From NCBI RefSeq assembly GCF_029194005.1, contig NZ_JARFVA010000002.1, positions 620,001 through 684,000 of the forward strand: a stretch of 64,000 nucleotides of DNA, written 5' to 3'. Under the pieces are notes generated by a model. The model saw only the letters and a list, made by a program, of their open reading frames with translations, was not told where the DNA came from and did no database searches. Positions 1 through 11,400 of this stretch are shown piece by piece (the stretch's first letter is position 1; each line of letters opens with the position of its first letter). The translations under genes were made by a program, and so were the position numbers. This DNA is from Flagellimonas okinawensis. GTDB lineage: Bacteria; Bacteroidota; Bacteroidia; Flavobacteriales; Flavobacteriaceae.

Positions 1-497
1 GCTTTGTGCTCAGGAGTTGTATTGAGCTGAACACAAGCACAAAAAGATGTGAATGTCTCCGATTCTCCTTCTATGGTATAGTTAAACCCGTCAAGGTGAT
101 TGTTTAAGAAACTGTTGAATTCCAAGAGCAATTTTCTGGAGCCACTTTCAAAATCAGTATCGGAAAAGGGAACGGCCAATCTATTTTTGATTGAATTATC
201 CATATCCAGTATGTTGACTTGAACCTTGCTCAAAGAATCGTGAACTCTGTCGATTTCCCATTCGTAAACATGCACGGAGTCGTTTACAAGAATAGTTTGC
301 CTAAAATGACTTGGGCTTGCGTAATCCAATGGTATAACAGAGTCAAATCCATTGTTCCATGCCTTGACCGTTTCGTAAATTGTTCCAGGTATGGCCTTGG
401 CCTTAAAATTGACCTGATAATCTTGGGGTTTTAAAAATAAGTACCATAATACTGTCCCTACCACGATGGCAAGGATTATTGAAACAATCTTCCTCAT
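1..497 (-). CDS. Membrane-anchored protein, possibly SRPBCC/GyrI-like (C-terminus cut by window edge)
   Basis: An open frame reads on the minus strand from ATG at 495-497 to the window edge, about 165 codons without a stop. Residues 4-22 form one hydrophobic segment (IVSIILAIVVGTVLWYLFL), so the protein is probably anchored by its N-terminus with the rest in the periplasm. The stretch after the anchor (KPQDYQVNFKAKAIPGT) resembles flavobacterial proteins with an SRPBCC plus GyrI-like effector-binding layout; I infer this from memory and cannot confirm it. The gene lies 22 bp downstream of the haloperoxidase-like gene and could be the last member of that operon. The 3' part, where a GyrI domain would sit, is outside the window. 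Confidence 0.6.
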   Translation of the reverse strand, partial: MRKIVSIILAIVVGTVLWYLFLKPQDYQVNFKAKAIPGTIYETVKAWNNGFDSVIPLDYASPSHFRQTILVNDSVHVYEWEIDRVHDSLSKVQVNILDMDNSIKNRLAVPFSDTDFESGSRKLLLEFNSFLNNHLDGFNYTIEGESETFTSFCACVQLNTTPEHK

Positions 498-519
498 AAC
501 TAAGCAGCAAAAATACGGA

Positions 520-1851
520 TTAGCCTTTTGTCATGTCCAATTTGTCCACTATAAATTTACCTAAGTCCCGACCTTGTTTTATGCCAACTTCTATAGCGGC
601 GCGATAATGGATTCCGCCATACATTCTGCTCAACGCAGCCTCGTCGGATGCTTCATTAAAGGAGTTAAAGGAACGGACAGGAAGACCGTAGGCTACTTCT
701 GTGTCGTCATCAAAAGCAAAATTATCACCAAAAATGTCGGTTAGAGCAATCGCTGCAGCTCCGGACACTACACTGTGGCCACTGGTGTATTCGGGGAAAG
801 GTGGTGTTTGCAGTACGGGTTCCCAACTGTCATCTATATACTCATTGATCACTGTTTCCGGACGTATGAGGTTACTTCTATATTTTTCGTCCCAGCAACT
901 GATAAAGGCATCTGCTATGGCTATAGAGGTCTTGGTATAGGCATATACTGTTTTGGCAAAGTCTGCATTTGTTTTCCTCGAAGCAATTTTAGTGATACCG
1001 ATCCAGTGTGCCCCTGGCGTAATTTTTTTGGTTGCGAACATCAAATGTCCACGAGTTACCGAAACATATGGGTTACAGTCCCAAAACTGAGCTATCGCAA
1101 TCTCATCGGATTTATCCCCTTTACCAACCATACTTTTGCGTACTTCGTACACTTCCATTACCTCTTCGTAAAATTTCGAATCTTTCTCCATGGAGAATGT
1201 AGGTGGAGGAATGGGTTTGAACTGTTGTGCCGAGTCGATTGCAAATGGTCTGATTTTCTCCCAATGTGGTTCAATACCATTCATATAGGCAGGGGGAGTG
1301 GGTTGCCATCTTGATGGGTCGTCGGAGTCGACGGTGAATTTTGGCATGGTTCGGGTTTCCTTGTAATTGTCCTTGTTCATCCATTCCCCAACAAAATCGG
1401 CGACCTCCAGTCCGTAGGCCTTGGAAGCATTGAATACTGGTTCGTTTTTCTCTATCCATGTGGAATAAAGACTATCCCTAAAGCTTTCCATTCGTTCCTC
1501 GGAAAAGATGAGTCTTTTACTTAGATCCATATGGGCAATCAAGGCTGCCATTTCATAGTTGATGTTATCACCTTCCTTTGGTTTGGGAATGCTTCCCAAA
1601 TCGGTTACCTGTCCAGCCAAAGATTCGTAGTTGTCGTTCTCCAAAGCAACAATTTCGTATGCTGCAATATTGGGGTAAGCAAATATTCTACTGGCCACAG
1701 GAGGCGAGAATATATCATGGATCATTATTTCGATCACTTTGTCCACTGAAGCATGAAAATCTTCTGGGGAGATTTCAACAGGTTCCTGTTTTTTTTGGCA
1801 CGATGCCAGCACCAATAGTAGTGCTGCGATTAAACTTATTCTTTTTTTCAT
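520..1851 (-). CDS. Vanadium-dependent haloperoxidase / PAP2-family lipoprotein
   Basis: About 443 residues. I chose ATG at 1849-1851 because it gives a clean lipoprotein signal (MKKRISLIAALLLVLASC); a longer reading would run into the upstream gene. The C-terminal third has the three-part signature of the PAP2/vanadium haloperoxidase superfamily: KYRSNLIRP, then PEYTSGHS, then SRMYGGIHY. These residues bind phosphate or vanadate; the last motif carries the catalytic His. Members either oxidise halides with peroxide or remove phosphate, and the sequence alone does not decide which. It is the fourth gene of the operon after three VCBS lipoproteins, with only 10 bp between it and the preceding stop, so it is probably co-expressed and surface or periplasm located. 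Confidence 0.85.
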   Translation of the reverse strand: MKKRISLIAALLLVLASCQKKQEPVEISPEDFHASVDKVIEIMIHDIFSPPVASRIFAYPNIAAYEIVALENDNYESLAGQVTDLGSIPKPKEGDNINYEMAALIAHMDLSKRLIFSEERMESFRDSLYSTWIEKNEPVFNASKAYGLEVADFVGEWMNKDNYKETRTMPKFTVDSDDPSRWQPTPPAYMNGIEPHWEKIRPFAIDSAQQFKPIPPPTFSMEKDSKFYEEVMEVYEVRKSMVGKGDKSDEIAIAQFWDCNPYVSVTRGHLMFATKKITPGAHWIGITKIASRKTNADFAKTVYAYTKTSIAIADAFISCWDEKYRSNLIRPETVINEYIDDSWEPVLQTPPFPEYTSGHSVVSGAAAIALTDIFGDNFAFDDDTEVAYGLPVRSFNSFNEASDEAALSRMYGGIHYRAAIEVGIKQGRDLGKFIVDKLDMTKG

Positions 1852-1861
1852 GGCCTTGAGA

Positions 1862-4800
1862 TTAATCATTGATTTTATAGACTTGCGCTTTATCATTATT
1901 GAAAATAGCCAACAAGTATTTTTGATTGTTGATTGTAATTGTGTTTAGGTGTCGGACGGATTTTTTTGTGAAATCCAATCCTAGTTCATTGCCCAATACG
2001 ATTGTATTTTCATCTTTGAGCAGAGCCCCCGGGAATGAATCCATACGCCCATGGTAGGGTTTAACACCGAAATAATTCCCGGCTATCAGGACTTCCGTCA
2101 TACCATCGCCATCAAAATCCTCTACTAAAAAAGACATGATTGGGGATACCTGTAGTTGGTTTGTAAACGGAACAAAGGTAAACTTGCCATTATCATTTCT
2201 CAAGTATCCGGATTTTAATGTTGTCACCTCCAATTTTTGTGATGCATTGAGCACTTCTTCACCAAAAATCTCTTCCATGGTCTGCCCTGCAAATGCTTTA
2301 TACGAAGTGTATTTTTTCTTGAGATATACCATTTGGGATGCCAGCCCGTCCAAGGTTTCCAGCGGATAATAGTCGCCATCTTTTTCCATAGCCGTTACAG
2401 TTTCCGTTTGGCCATTTTCATCAAAATCGTTGAAATATAGTTGCATGGGATGTTCCTCGGAGGCCTTGAATTTTGAATTGGTGCCCCAATTGCCCAAAAG
2501 GTAGTCTGTGTCTCCATCCGCATCAATATCAAAAGCTTCAATGGCTTGCCAAAGCCCGGAAACGTTTGTTTGCTCCACTTCGATAAAAGAACCGTTTTGA
2601 TTTTTCAAAAACTTTGGGGACATCCATTCCCCGACCAATATAAGGTCTGTAATGTCATCACCGGTAAAGTCGCTCCAAATGGCATCGGTGACCATGCCTT
2701 TGCCTAACGTTTCAAAGTCTTTTTTCACCTTAAAAGTTCCGGCATTGTTCTCCAAAAGATACGAATTGGCAGCTGCTCCGAATTTTGCGGTAACGGTATG
2801 CCCGCCTACAAAAACATCCAAATCGCCATCACCGTCATAATCAAACGGACGAACTATTGAGGAGTTTTGATAGTATTCCGGTAATTCCGATCGTACGAAA
2901 ACAGAATCTTTTTTAATGTAGTAGGCATCGAGCAATGGGTCGGATTTTCCAAAAAAGTCTCCACCCCCCGAAGTAGAAATCAAATCATTCCTACCATCAT
3001 TGTTGAAATCGGCAATAACTGCTGAAATATTCTCCTGGATAGAATCTTTTTGAATGCCATTAAATAGTTGGTTTACAAAAGTAGAATCACGCTGTACATA
3101 AATCTGTGCAGGCTTGTATTTGGAACCACCAAAGAAAATATCCTCCGTTCCATCCCCGTTTAAATCGCCTATGGCGAATGCCGGTCCTCTGTCGGAAATT
3201 TGATAAGGAATCAATTTTTCCCTATTAAAGTCCGTATAGTTGTCTTCCACATGGGTAAAATCCAATCCTAAATTTTGCTCTTCCTTGCTAAAAAGTGCCC
3301 GTTTTACCTTTTTTAATGAGGTGTAATCAAAGGGTAAGGTGTTCTTTGGCTCCACGGTGAGTGTTTGGTTCGTGGGTACATTTTTAAGCACCTGATACGT
3401 TTTGTTGGGCCAAATAATTTTAATGCTGTCCACTTTTGTGGCATTGTTGTATCCAAAATGGATCATTGGTTCCGAAGAGGCTTGGAACCCACGTGTTGGG
3501 AACAATTCTTTGAATTGGAGTTTTCCATTCACATAGGAAAAGACTTTTGTGCCAATGCCAAATCTATTTTTGCCAATATAATCGAACTTTAATTTGAGAT
3601 AGTTCCCTTTGTCGTTCGTTTTATTGATATACAGCGAAGCGGGCTGGTCGATATTGTTGGTGACCAGGTCCAAATCACCATCTCCGTCGAGGTCGCCCAT
3701 TGCGGTTGCTCCGGATACCAAGGTGTCCTTTGTGATCCATTGGCTGGTCTTATCTTCAAATTGAAGGTTCTCCGTTCCTTGGAAAACATAATTATGAATA
3801 TTTCCAGAGGGCATCAGGTCCAAGGCCTGTTGGTCCACTAACTTTGTATTGTCTATTTTGTTTTGGATTTGTTCGCTGGATACAAATTTGATAAAGTCCA
3901 GATCGTTAGGCCTTTTAGGAATTCCATTGGAAATAAAAAGATCCTGTTTTCCATCTTGGTCATAATCTCCAAAAAGAGCGCTCCAGCTCCAATCCGTTGC
4001 GGCAATACCACTCATTAGAGCTGTTTCCATAAAATTGCCGTCCGGTTGATTTACGAATAGCATGTTTCGCGTAAACTGATAGTGATAACCGAATCGCTCA
4101 ATACGCATTTTTTGTGTTTGGATGTTGTCGTCGCCTTCTGATGATTTCAGTGGAATTTCATCTTCTGGCAACATATCCAAAGAAATAAAATCCGGTCTAC
4201 CGTCATTGTTGATATCTGCCACATCGTTGCCCATGGAAAAGCGGGATGTGTGTCCAAAGTATTTCTTCAAACTTTCTGTAAAGGTGCCATCACCATTGTT
4301 TAGATAGTAATAATCATCCTCATGAAAGTCATTGCCTACATAAATATCGGGATAACCATCTTGATTGAAATCTGCAATGGCCAACCCCAGGCCATAACCA
4401 TTGATGCCACCAAATATGCCTGCCTCCTCACTTACATCGGTAAATTTACCATTGTCGTTTCTTAAAAGTTTATCGCCCGTTTCGTAACGGCGCTCAAAGC
4501 GAAGGTCAAAGCGCCCGAATGAGTTTTGGGTATGAACGGCATGGTTTAAGAGGTACATATCCAAATCTCCATCGAGGTCATAATCAAAAAATGCAGCATT
4601 GGAACTGTAGGAGTCAAAATCCAGACCATATTCCGCCGCCTTTTCGCTAAAAGTGTTGTCTCCGTTATTAATGTAGAGTTCGTTAAAACCGTTAAATCCG
4701 TTAATGCCTACCACGGCACAAACATAAATATCCAAGAGTCCATCCCCATTTACATCAGCCATGGTTGTACCCGTATTCCAAGTACTATTGCCCTCGATAC

Positions 4801-5101
4801 CTGCCGAAGTGGAGATATCTTCAAATTGGAGATTGCCTTTGTTCAGGTATAATTTGTTCTTGACCTGATTTCCTGAAAAGAAAATGTCCGGAAGGCCATC
4901 ATTATTGATATCCCCGATGGAGACGCCACCTCCATTGTAGAAATATAGGTAATCCAGAATACTCAAGTCTTTGGTCGAAGTAAGGCTGTTGGTGAAGTTT
5001 ACACCGGTACTTTTTGGGTCGGGATTTTCAAAAAGATCTCCTCCCTTTTTACAAGAAACAAAAAGGACTACAGCCATTACTATGATCAGAAACCTAGTCA
5101 T
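1862..5101 (-). CDS. VCBS/FG-GAP repeat lipoprotein with ASPIC/UnbV domain (paralog 3)
   Basis: About 1079 residues. ATG at 5099-5101 is preferred over a start 9 bp upstream because it gives a compact lipoprotein signal (MTRFLIIVMAVVLFVSC) and overlaps the upstream stop as ATGACTAG. The N-terminal half holds many calcium-loop FG-GAP/VCBS repeats such as GDINNDGLPDIFF and DYDLDGDLDMYLL. A middle ASPIC/UnbV-type segment (LFPTRGFQASSEP, then IKIIWPN) is followed by a second set of repeats. These repeats build beta-propellers that usually bind ligands or partners outside the cell. It is one of three tandem paralogs of the same size and layout. The ligand is unknown; the nearby susCD, amylase and LacI suggest glycan use. 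Confidence 0.88.
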   Translation of the reverse strand: MTRFLIIVMAVVLFVSCKKGGDLFENPDPKSTGVNFTNSLTSTKDLSILDYLYFYNGGGVSIGDINNDGLPDIFFSGNQVKNKLYLNKGNLQFEDISTSAGIEGNSTWNTGTTMADVNGDGLLDIYVCAVVGINGFNGFNELYINNGDNTFSEKAAEYGLDFDSYSSNAAFFDYDLDGDLDMYLLNHAVHTQNSFGRFDLRFERRYETGDKLLRNDNGKFTDVSEEAGIFGGINGYGLGLAIADFNQDGYPDIYVGNDFHEDDYYYLNNGDGTFTESLKKYFGHTSRFSMGNDVADINNDGRPDFISLDMLPEDEIPLKSSEGDDNIQTQKMRIERFGYHYQFTRNMLFVNQPDGNFMETALMSGIAATDWSWSALFGDYDQDGKQDLFISNGIPKRPNDLDFIKFVSSEQIQNKIDNTKLVDQQALDLMPSGNIHNYVFQGTENLQFEDKTSQWITKDTLVSGATAMGDLDGDGDLDLVTNNIDQPASLYINKTNDKGNYLKLKFDYIGKNRFGIGTKVFSYVNGKLQFKELFPTRGFQASSEPMIHFGYNNATKVDSIKIIWPNKTYQVLKNVPTNQTLTVEPKNTLPFDYTSLKKVKRALFSKEEQNLGLDFTHVEDNYTDFNREKLIPYQISDRGPAFAIGDLNGDGTEDIFFGGSKYKPAQIYVQRDSTFVNQLFNGIQKDSIQENISAVIADFNNDGRNDLISTSGGGDFFGKSDPLLDAYYIKKDSVFVRSELPEYYQNSSIVRPFDYDGDGDLDVFVGGHTVTAKFGAAANSYLLENNAGTFKVKKDFETLGKGMVTDAIWSDFTGDDITDLILVGEWMSPKFLKNQNGSFIEVEQTNVSGLWQAIEAFDIDADGDTDYLLGNWGTNSKFKASEEHPMQLYFNDFDENGQTETVTAMEKDGDYYPLETLDGLASQMVYLKKKYTSYKAFAGQTMEEIFGEEVLNASQKLEVTTLKSGYLRNDNGKFTFVPFTNQLQVSPIMSFLVEDFDGDGMTEVLIAGNYFGVKPYHGRMDSFPGALLKDENTIVLGNELGLDFTKKSVRHLNTITINNQKYLLAIFNNDKAQVYKIND

Positions 5102-8100
5102 TGAGAGCAAAAATCTTTGGTTTGTTATTGTTTACAGCCGCAATTACGAAGATTTTACCGTTTTTGTCCTTGAACTGCATCAAATATTTTACCTCGTCCC
5201 TTACTTTAAAACCGCTGGTCTCGTAATCTTGCCATGTAAAGCCCATATTGCCGTCACCTAGCAATAGATTTCCTTGACTAGCATCCAATCTGGAAAATTG
5301 TGGTTTAAACTCGTAGTTGTTCCCGGCCATGATCAGGTCTAAGTTCCCATCGTTGTTCACATCGGTGCATGTAATGTCGCAAACACATGAAAGTTGTACA
5401 CGGGGAGGTAGGTTTTTAATGGTAAATTTTCCACCACCTTCGTTTATTGCTATAACGGAGGCCGATGTTTCCGCTTTTTTAACGATGGACTGGTCCATAA
5501 CTTCCTTTGGGAACAGTTGATGGATGGTCCTATGCGCATAGTCGGAAGCCTTTAGGTTTTGCTTTTTAAGAGAAGGCAATTGTTCTGTGAGCTCCTTTTT
5601 TTGATGGATAGGGTAATCACCACCGTTTTCTTGCATCGTCATAATTTGTTCAATGGTCCCGTTATTATCGTAATCATTGATGTACATTTTCATGGGAGCA
5701 TAATCTGTTGGCTTGTAGTGTAAGTTAAGACCTTGGTTCCCCAGGATCAGGTCTTGGTCCCCGTCGCCATCCAGATCTGCCGACTCCACGGTGTTCCACC
5801 AGCCATGAAGGCTGTCCAGGGAACTGGTCATTTTAGTCAATCTTCTACCCGTATTCTTGTAAATTTTAGGCGTGTCCCAGTCTGCGCTGACCACAAGATC
5901 TTTCTTGCCGTCACCATCCATATCGACCCATTTGGAATCTGTCACCATTCCAGCATCTTTAAGATCGTAACCAAGTCGTTCGGTTACGTTGGTAAATGTT
6001 CCATCCCCCATATTCTCCAGTAAAAGATGGTCCGGGGATACTCCATAAACGCCGACAACACTGCGCGAGCCAATAAATAGATCTACATCTCCGTCATTAT
6101 CGAAATCGTGGGGAGCTATGGTGGAAATATTCTTGAATGTTGATGGCAATTCGTTCTCTGCCCTTGAGAAATTACCTTTTCCATCATTTAGGTACAGACG
6201 TGTTATATAATTTCTTTGTTGCCCCACATTATTTCCTCCCGAGCCAACTGCCAAATCCAGATCACCGTCGCCATCTGCATCAAAAAATGCCGCAGCTACG
6301 TCTTCGTATTCTTTGTCCTCTTCAAATACCTTTGATGTTTTTTGTGTGACATTACCGTTTCCTCTGTGGAGATATATGGTTCCCTCTTGACCTTTTGACC
6401 CTCCGATAAAGAAATCCTCGTGCCCATCTGAATTTATATCGGCCACTGCCAATGAAGGACCTTCCTGAGACAGTTTGTGAGAAATTAATCCCTCGTAATC
6501 AAAATCGTTGTAATTATCTTCTTTATGATCAACTATCACATTGTTGTCCAATTCGGTAAGAAAAGATTTCTTGTTTTCTTTGCTGGGAAGTGAATATTTT
6601 TCGTTGGCATTGGCATAATCCATGGTCAACATTTGGTTCACTTGTACTTTTTCCAGTTTTTGAGTTCGTTCATCGGGCCATATGATCCGGATAGAGTCCA
6701 ATTCTTCTGTTTTGCCTAAGCCAAATGTCATATCGTACTGGATTGAGGATTGAAATCCTCTTGATGGAATGAGTTCCTGGTTGATTATGTTTCCATCGAA
6801 ATAAACTTTGGCCAATGTACCAATGGCAAAAGGATTGTTTTCGGGTCCTTTAAATTTTAACTGGATATAATTATGATCCAATTGGGATTCTGTATTGTTC
6901 CTATAAATAAATGCAGGGGTGTTTACATTGTTTATCACAAGATCCAAGTCTCCGTCATTATCCAAGTCGGCATAGGCTGCGCCATTGGAGCGGGAGGGAA
7001 GTTCAAATCCCCATTCCTTGTTTGCATTTTTGAAGGAGATGTCACCGTTGTTCTTATAAGCGTAGTTTGGCTGAGGCTTGATCGGCATTTTACTGATTAT
7101 GGAGTCTATGGATTCCTTTTTGCCGGTGAGCGCCATTTTCTGAACAATTTCGTTGGCAAAAAAGTCCACAAAATCCAAATCCGTTAAATCGTGATTAATT
7201 CCATTGGTTATAAAAATGTCCTTTAGACCGTCGTTGTCCATATCAAATATAAGACCGGCCCAACTCCAATCCGTTGCATCGATTCCACTATAATAGGCAA
7301 CTTCTGAAAAAGTGCCGTTTCCGTTGTTCAATTGCAGGGTATTTTGAATATACTGTTGTCCAAAATCTTTGCTTTGTTTTAAGTTGAAGATGTTATAGCC
7401 CTCGAATTCCATAACTGATTTTACCCTTGACTCTTCTTCGGGGAGCATATCGGTGATGAAAATGTCGTTATGGCCATCGTTGTTAATGTCGGCTATATCT
7501 ATACCCATGGCCGACAAGCTTAAATGGGACGTCCAGTCCTTTATTTCTTCATTGAAAGTACCATCCTTTTGATTGATGTAGAGGTAATCTCTTTCATAAA
7601 AATCATTGGACACATAAATATCGGGGTAAAGGTCTCCATTGAAATCGGTCACCAGGACACCAAGTCCAAAACCGATAAGGCTGCCATAAATACCGGCTTG
7701 TTCACTTACATCTACAAATTTGCCGTTATCGTTGCGCAAAAGCATATCTCCCACACCTTTGAATATATCGGGTACGCCCTCCCAATCTTGGGCCCTCACT
7801 TCTCGTTGCTCTGCATAGCCAAGGCTGCTAACGGGAATGTTGCTATTGTTCAAGATGTACACATCCAGATCACCGTCCTTGTCATAATCGAAAAATGAGG
7901 CATGGGTGGTAAATCCGGTTTCTGCCAGATTGTATTCCTTGGCCCTTTCGGTAAATGTTAGGTCTCCATTGTTGATGTAAAGGTCGTTATCGTGGTTGTT
8001 CCCTTCCATGTTTCCAGCGTTGGAAACATAAATGTCCAATAGCCCATCGTGATTAATGTCCACCATTACAACACCTGTTGACCAAGGCTTGTTTCCTAAA

Positions 8101-8438
8101 ACGCCTGCTTGTTCCGAGATATCCTCGAATTGCATATTGCCTTTGTTCAGGTAAAGTCTATTGGGTTCCATATTTCCGGTAAGGTAGATATCCTGTAATC
8201 CGTCATTGTTTATATCCCCTATGGCCACACCACCACCGTTGTAGAAGTTACGGTATTTGAATATGTTGAAGTTCTTTTGGTTTTGTACTTTATTGACAAA
8301 AGTGACACCGGTCTCTTCTGGCTCCATTAGGGTAAATAAAGTCTCGGTAATCACTTCTTCCTGAGGTTGGTTTTCACTTTTTTTGCAAGCGGTAAAGGCC
8401 AGTATAAAAAAGCATATTGCTGTGTAACTCAGTTTCAT
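5094..8438 (-). CDS. VCBS/FG-GAP repeat lipoprotein with ASPIC/UnbV domain (paralog 2)
   Basis: 1114 residues with lipoprotein signal MKLSYTAICFFILAFTAC. The start codon overlaps the stop of the upstream paralog as ATGA (8435-8438), which suggests translational coupling. The layout is the same as in both neighbours: an opening EETGVTF segment, calcium-loop repeats such as GDINNDGLQDIYL, a central UnbV-type block (IPSRGFQSS, then IRIIWPDERT), then more repeats including DMDGDGKKDL. The high Asp/Asn/Gly content comes from the calcium loops. No catalytic motif is visible, so I read it as a surface-exposed binding or scaffold protein. Confidence 0.88.
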   Translation of the reverse strand: MKLSYTAICFFILAFTACKKSENQPQEEVITETLFTLMEPEETGVTFVNKVQNQKNFNIFKYRNFYNGGGVAIGDINNDGLQDIYLTGNMEPNRLYLNKGNMQFEDISEQAGVLGNKPWSTGVVMVDINHDGLLDIYVSNAGNMEGNNHDNDLYINNGDLTFTERAKEYNLAETGFTTHASFFDYDKDGDLDVYILNNSNIPVSSLGYAEQREVRAQDWEGVPDIFKGVGDMLLRNDNGKFVDVSEQAGIYGSLIGFGLGVLVTDFNGDLYPDIYVSNDFYERDYLYINQKDGTFNEEIKDWTSHLSLSAMGIDIADINNDGHNDIFITDMLPEEESRVKSVMEFEGYNIFNLKQSKDFGQQYIQNTLQLNNGNGTFSEVAYYSGIDATDWSWAGLIFDMDNDGLKDIFITNGINHDLTDLDFVDFFANEIVQKMALTGKKESIDSIISKMPIKPQPNYAYKNNGDISFKNANKEWGFELPSRSNGAAYADLDNDGDLDLVINNVNTPAFIYRNNTESQLDHNYIQLKFKGPENNPFAIGTLAKVYFDGNIINQELIPSRGFQSSIQYDMTFGLGKTEELDSIRIIWPDERTQKLEKVQVNQMLTMDYANANEKYSLPSKENKKSFLTELDNNVIVDHKEDNYNDFDYEGLISHKLSQEGPSLAVADINSDGHEDFFIGGSKGQEGTIYLHRGNGNVTQKTSKVFEEDKEYEDVAAAFFDADGDGDLDLAVGSGGNNVGQQRNYITRLYLNDGKGNFSRAENELPSTFKNISTIAPHDFDNDGDVDLFIGSRSVVGVYGVSPDHLLLENMGDGTFTNVTERLGYDLKDAGMVTDSKWVDMDGDGKKDLVVSADWDTPKIYKNTGRRLTKMTSSLDSLHGWWNTVESADLDGDGDQDLILGNQGLNLHYKPTDYAPMKMYINDYDNNGTIEQIMTMQENGGDYPIHQKKELTEQLPSLKKQNLKASDYAHRTIHQLFPKEVMDQSIVKKAETSASVIAINEGGGKFTIKNLPPRVQLSCVCDITCTDVNNDGNLDLIMAGNNYEFKPQFSRLDASQGNLLLGDGNMGFTWQDYETSGFKVRDEVKYLMQFKDKNGKIFVIAAVNNNKPKIFALND

Positions 8439-11400
8439 TTATTATTTTGTTTTTTGACCAAAAAAATAGGAGCATCATCGTTCATCGTAATGATGAATTC
8501 TTCGTTCCCATCAATAACTATTTTTTCAATTTTTCTTGCAGCGCCTGAAATGCCCATAGTCTGCTTCCACCTAATGTTTCCATTTTCATCATTTTCCAGA
8601 ATGATTCCGTGGGAGGCATCCAATCTACCAAGTTGGGTGCTTATCTCAAAATTATTGCCGACCATTAATATTTCATTAATCCTTTGTTTATCATTTTTTA
8701 CAAAGTAAATATCATTGACAGGTGATGCCTGGACTAATTGTGGCAATGCCTTAGCGGTAAAGGTGTTGTTTCCATTGTTCTCAAAGTATGTGGTACTTAG
8801 GGTATACACTTTTCTTTTAATTGCCTGCTCCAATTTTTCATCCCCAAACAACTCTTCCAATGATGCCTTGGCAAAATCCTTATAAAAGAGGAACTTTTTG
8901 TTCAAGAACGGCATTTGTTTTGCCAGTTCATCTTTGGATGCGAAAGCCGTTTCACGTTCTCCATGGAAATGGGTTACCACGGTTTCGATGGAGCCATTGC
9001 CATCAAAATCATTGATGTAAACGGTTACGGGCCTTTCCAGTGAAGCACTAAATTTAGTGTTTAGGCCCCAATTGCCAGCAAGGATGTCCAAATCACCATC
9101 ATTGTCCATATCTGCCAGCTCAATGGTATTCCACCAGCCGTTGGTGTAGTCGAGGCCATTGTTTTTTTGCTCTATAAGCTTTTTGCCATCATTAATAAAT
9201 AGGCTCACTGGAGACCAATGTCCTGCTACTATAAGGTCTTTGAATCCATTTCCATCTATATCTTGCCAAACAAAGTCTTTTATATTACCTATGTCCAAAA
9301 GATGTGGCGCCATGGCGTTGGTCACGTTCTGGAATTTACCGGTTCCATCGTTTTGTAAAAGGAATTGTTGGCTTTTTACACCAAATTTGGTGGGTACTGC
9401 ATTCGATGTGATCAGCAAGTCCAGGTCACCATCATTATCTATATCAACTGCACCTATTTTAGAAGCATTGACCTCGATTTCTGAAAGGCTGTTTTCTTTG
9501 GTGAACATTCCCGAGTTGTTCCTATATAATCTAGGTTGTAATGGCTTTCCATTTGTGAACTCATTTCCACCACTTACAACGATCAGGTCCATATCACCAT
9601 CGTTGTCTATATCAGCGAATACTTGATCAATATCTTCGTTTGTACTGTCAGATTCAAATAATTCAGGTTGATGTTCGGTGAAGCCGCCTTCTGCTGTTTG
9701 TACGTATAGTTTGGAAGCTTGTTTTTTACCGCCACAAATAAATAAATCTTCCAGGCCATCATTGTTTATGTCGGCAACCGCCACTGAAGGACCTTCGTTG
9801 GAATAGGCAAAGGGAATTAACGGATTGCGGTCAAAATCCAGTGTGGGATACTCTTTGTGGGTAAAATCCACTCTCTTTTGTATATCAAAGGGACTTCTGG
9901 TTGCAGGCCTGTCCTTTGCATCGAAATTTACCGTAGCATTGGAACTCGAAACTGTCAACACTTGGTTGGCCTTTATGTTTCTCAAAGTTTGGTAATTGCC
10001 TTTTGGCCAAATGATCTGGATGGAATCAATTATGGAATCTTTTCCAATCCCAAAATTTAGGCTATTGTCCTTCGCGGACATATATCCACGGGTAGGGATG
10101 TTCTCTTGTACCGATTTACCGTTTATGCCGTAAACGATAGCTTTTGCACCAATACCAAATTTATTTTTTTCAGTTCCCTTGAATTGGATCTTTAAAAAAT
10201 TATTTCCCTTCAAGGTGTTTTCCAAAACAAATGCTTCTTGGTTTACATTGTTCACCACGAGGTCTAAATCGCCATCGTTGTCCAAGTCGGCATAGACACT
10301 GCCATTGCTATAGGAATCTATTGTTGGGCCCCACTTCTTGGTTACATTTTTGAACGATGTGCCATCGGAGTTTTTATAAAAGTAGTTTTGTACCTTTTTC
10401 TTTGGTAGTCGTTCTATCAGTTCCATATCCTTATTGGATAGGCCTTTTTGTATATTTTGTTGGATTTCTTCATTGGATATATAGTTGATATAATCCATGT
10501 CGTTGGTTACGCCTTGTATACCATTGGAGATGAACAAATCCTTTTTGCCATCATTGTCGTAATCTGCAAAAAGTCCGCCCCAGGACCATTCGGTGGCATC
10601 AATCCCACTTAAATTGGCAATCTCTCCAAAATTTTCACCATCTAAATTTAAATGGAGGGTGTTGGACATGTATTGCGGAGAGAATCCATTTTTTAGATAT
10701 TGTTGATAGACCGGGAAGGGGTATTCCAATCCCGAGGTTTTGTATGTTTCCAAATCTTCCGGTAACATATCCAAGGACAGAATGTCTGTAAGTCCATCGT
10801 TGTTGATGTCGGCAATATCATTGCCCATTGAAAAATGGGTTGTGTGCCCCAGTTTTTTATCATCTAAAGAAATAATATCCTTAAAAGTGCCATCCTTTTG
10901 ATTGATATATAGGTAATCGTTCTCAAAGAAGTCGTTTCCGATGTATATATCGGGGTACCCATCATTGTTGATGTCACTTATGGCCAATCCTAGGCCATAG
11001 CCTATGGTGCCTTGAAAAATCCCAGCTTCTTTTGATACATCGATAAATTTTCCATTTTCATTTTTATAAAGTATATCACCCGACATGGAATCGACTATTT
11101 TTCGCCTTGATCCCTTGCCGTATGAGCGATTCGGATTTACTGAATGATTCATTAGGTACATATCAAGATCGCCATCCAGGTCATAATCGAAGAATGCAGC
11201 TTGTGTTGAATATCCAATAAAGTCTAGGCCATATAGGTTGGCTTCTTCCTTAAAAGTTGGAATGCCTTGTTCATCGTTGCCTTGGTTTATATAAAGAAGG
11301 TTTTGACCTCTAATTGTTTCGTGATCGCCGACTTTGCATATATAAATATCAAGGAGGCCATCATTGTTGACATCTGCATGTGTAACTCCGGTAGTCCATC

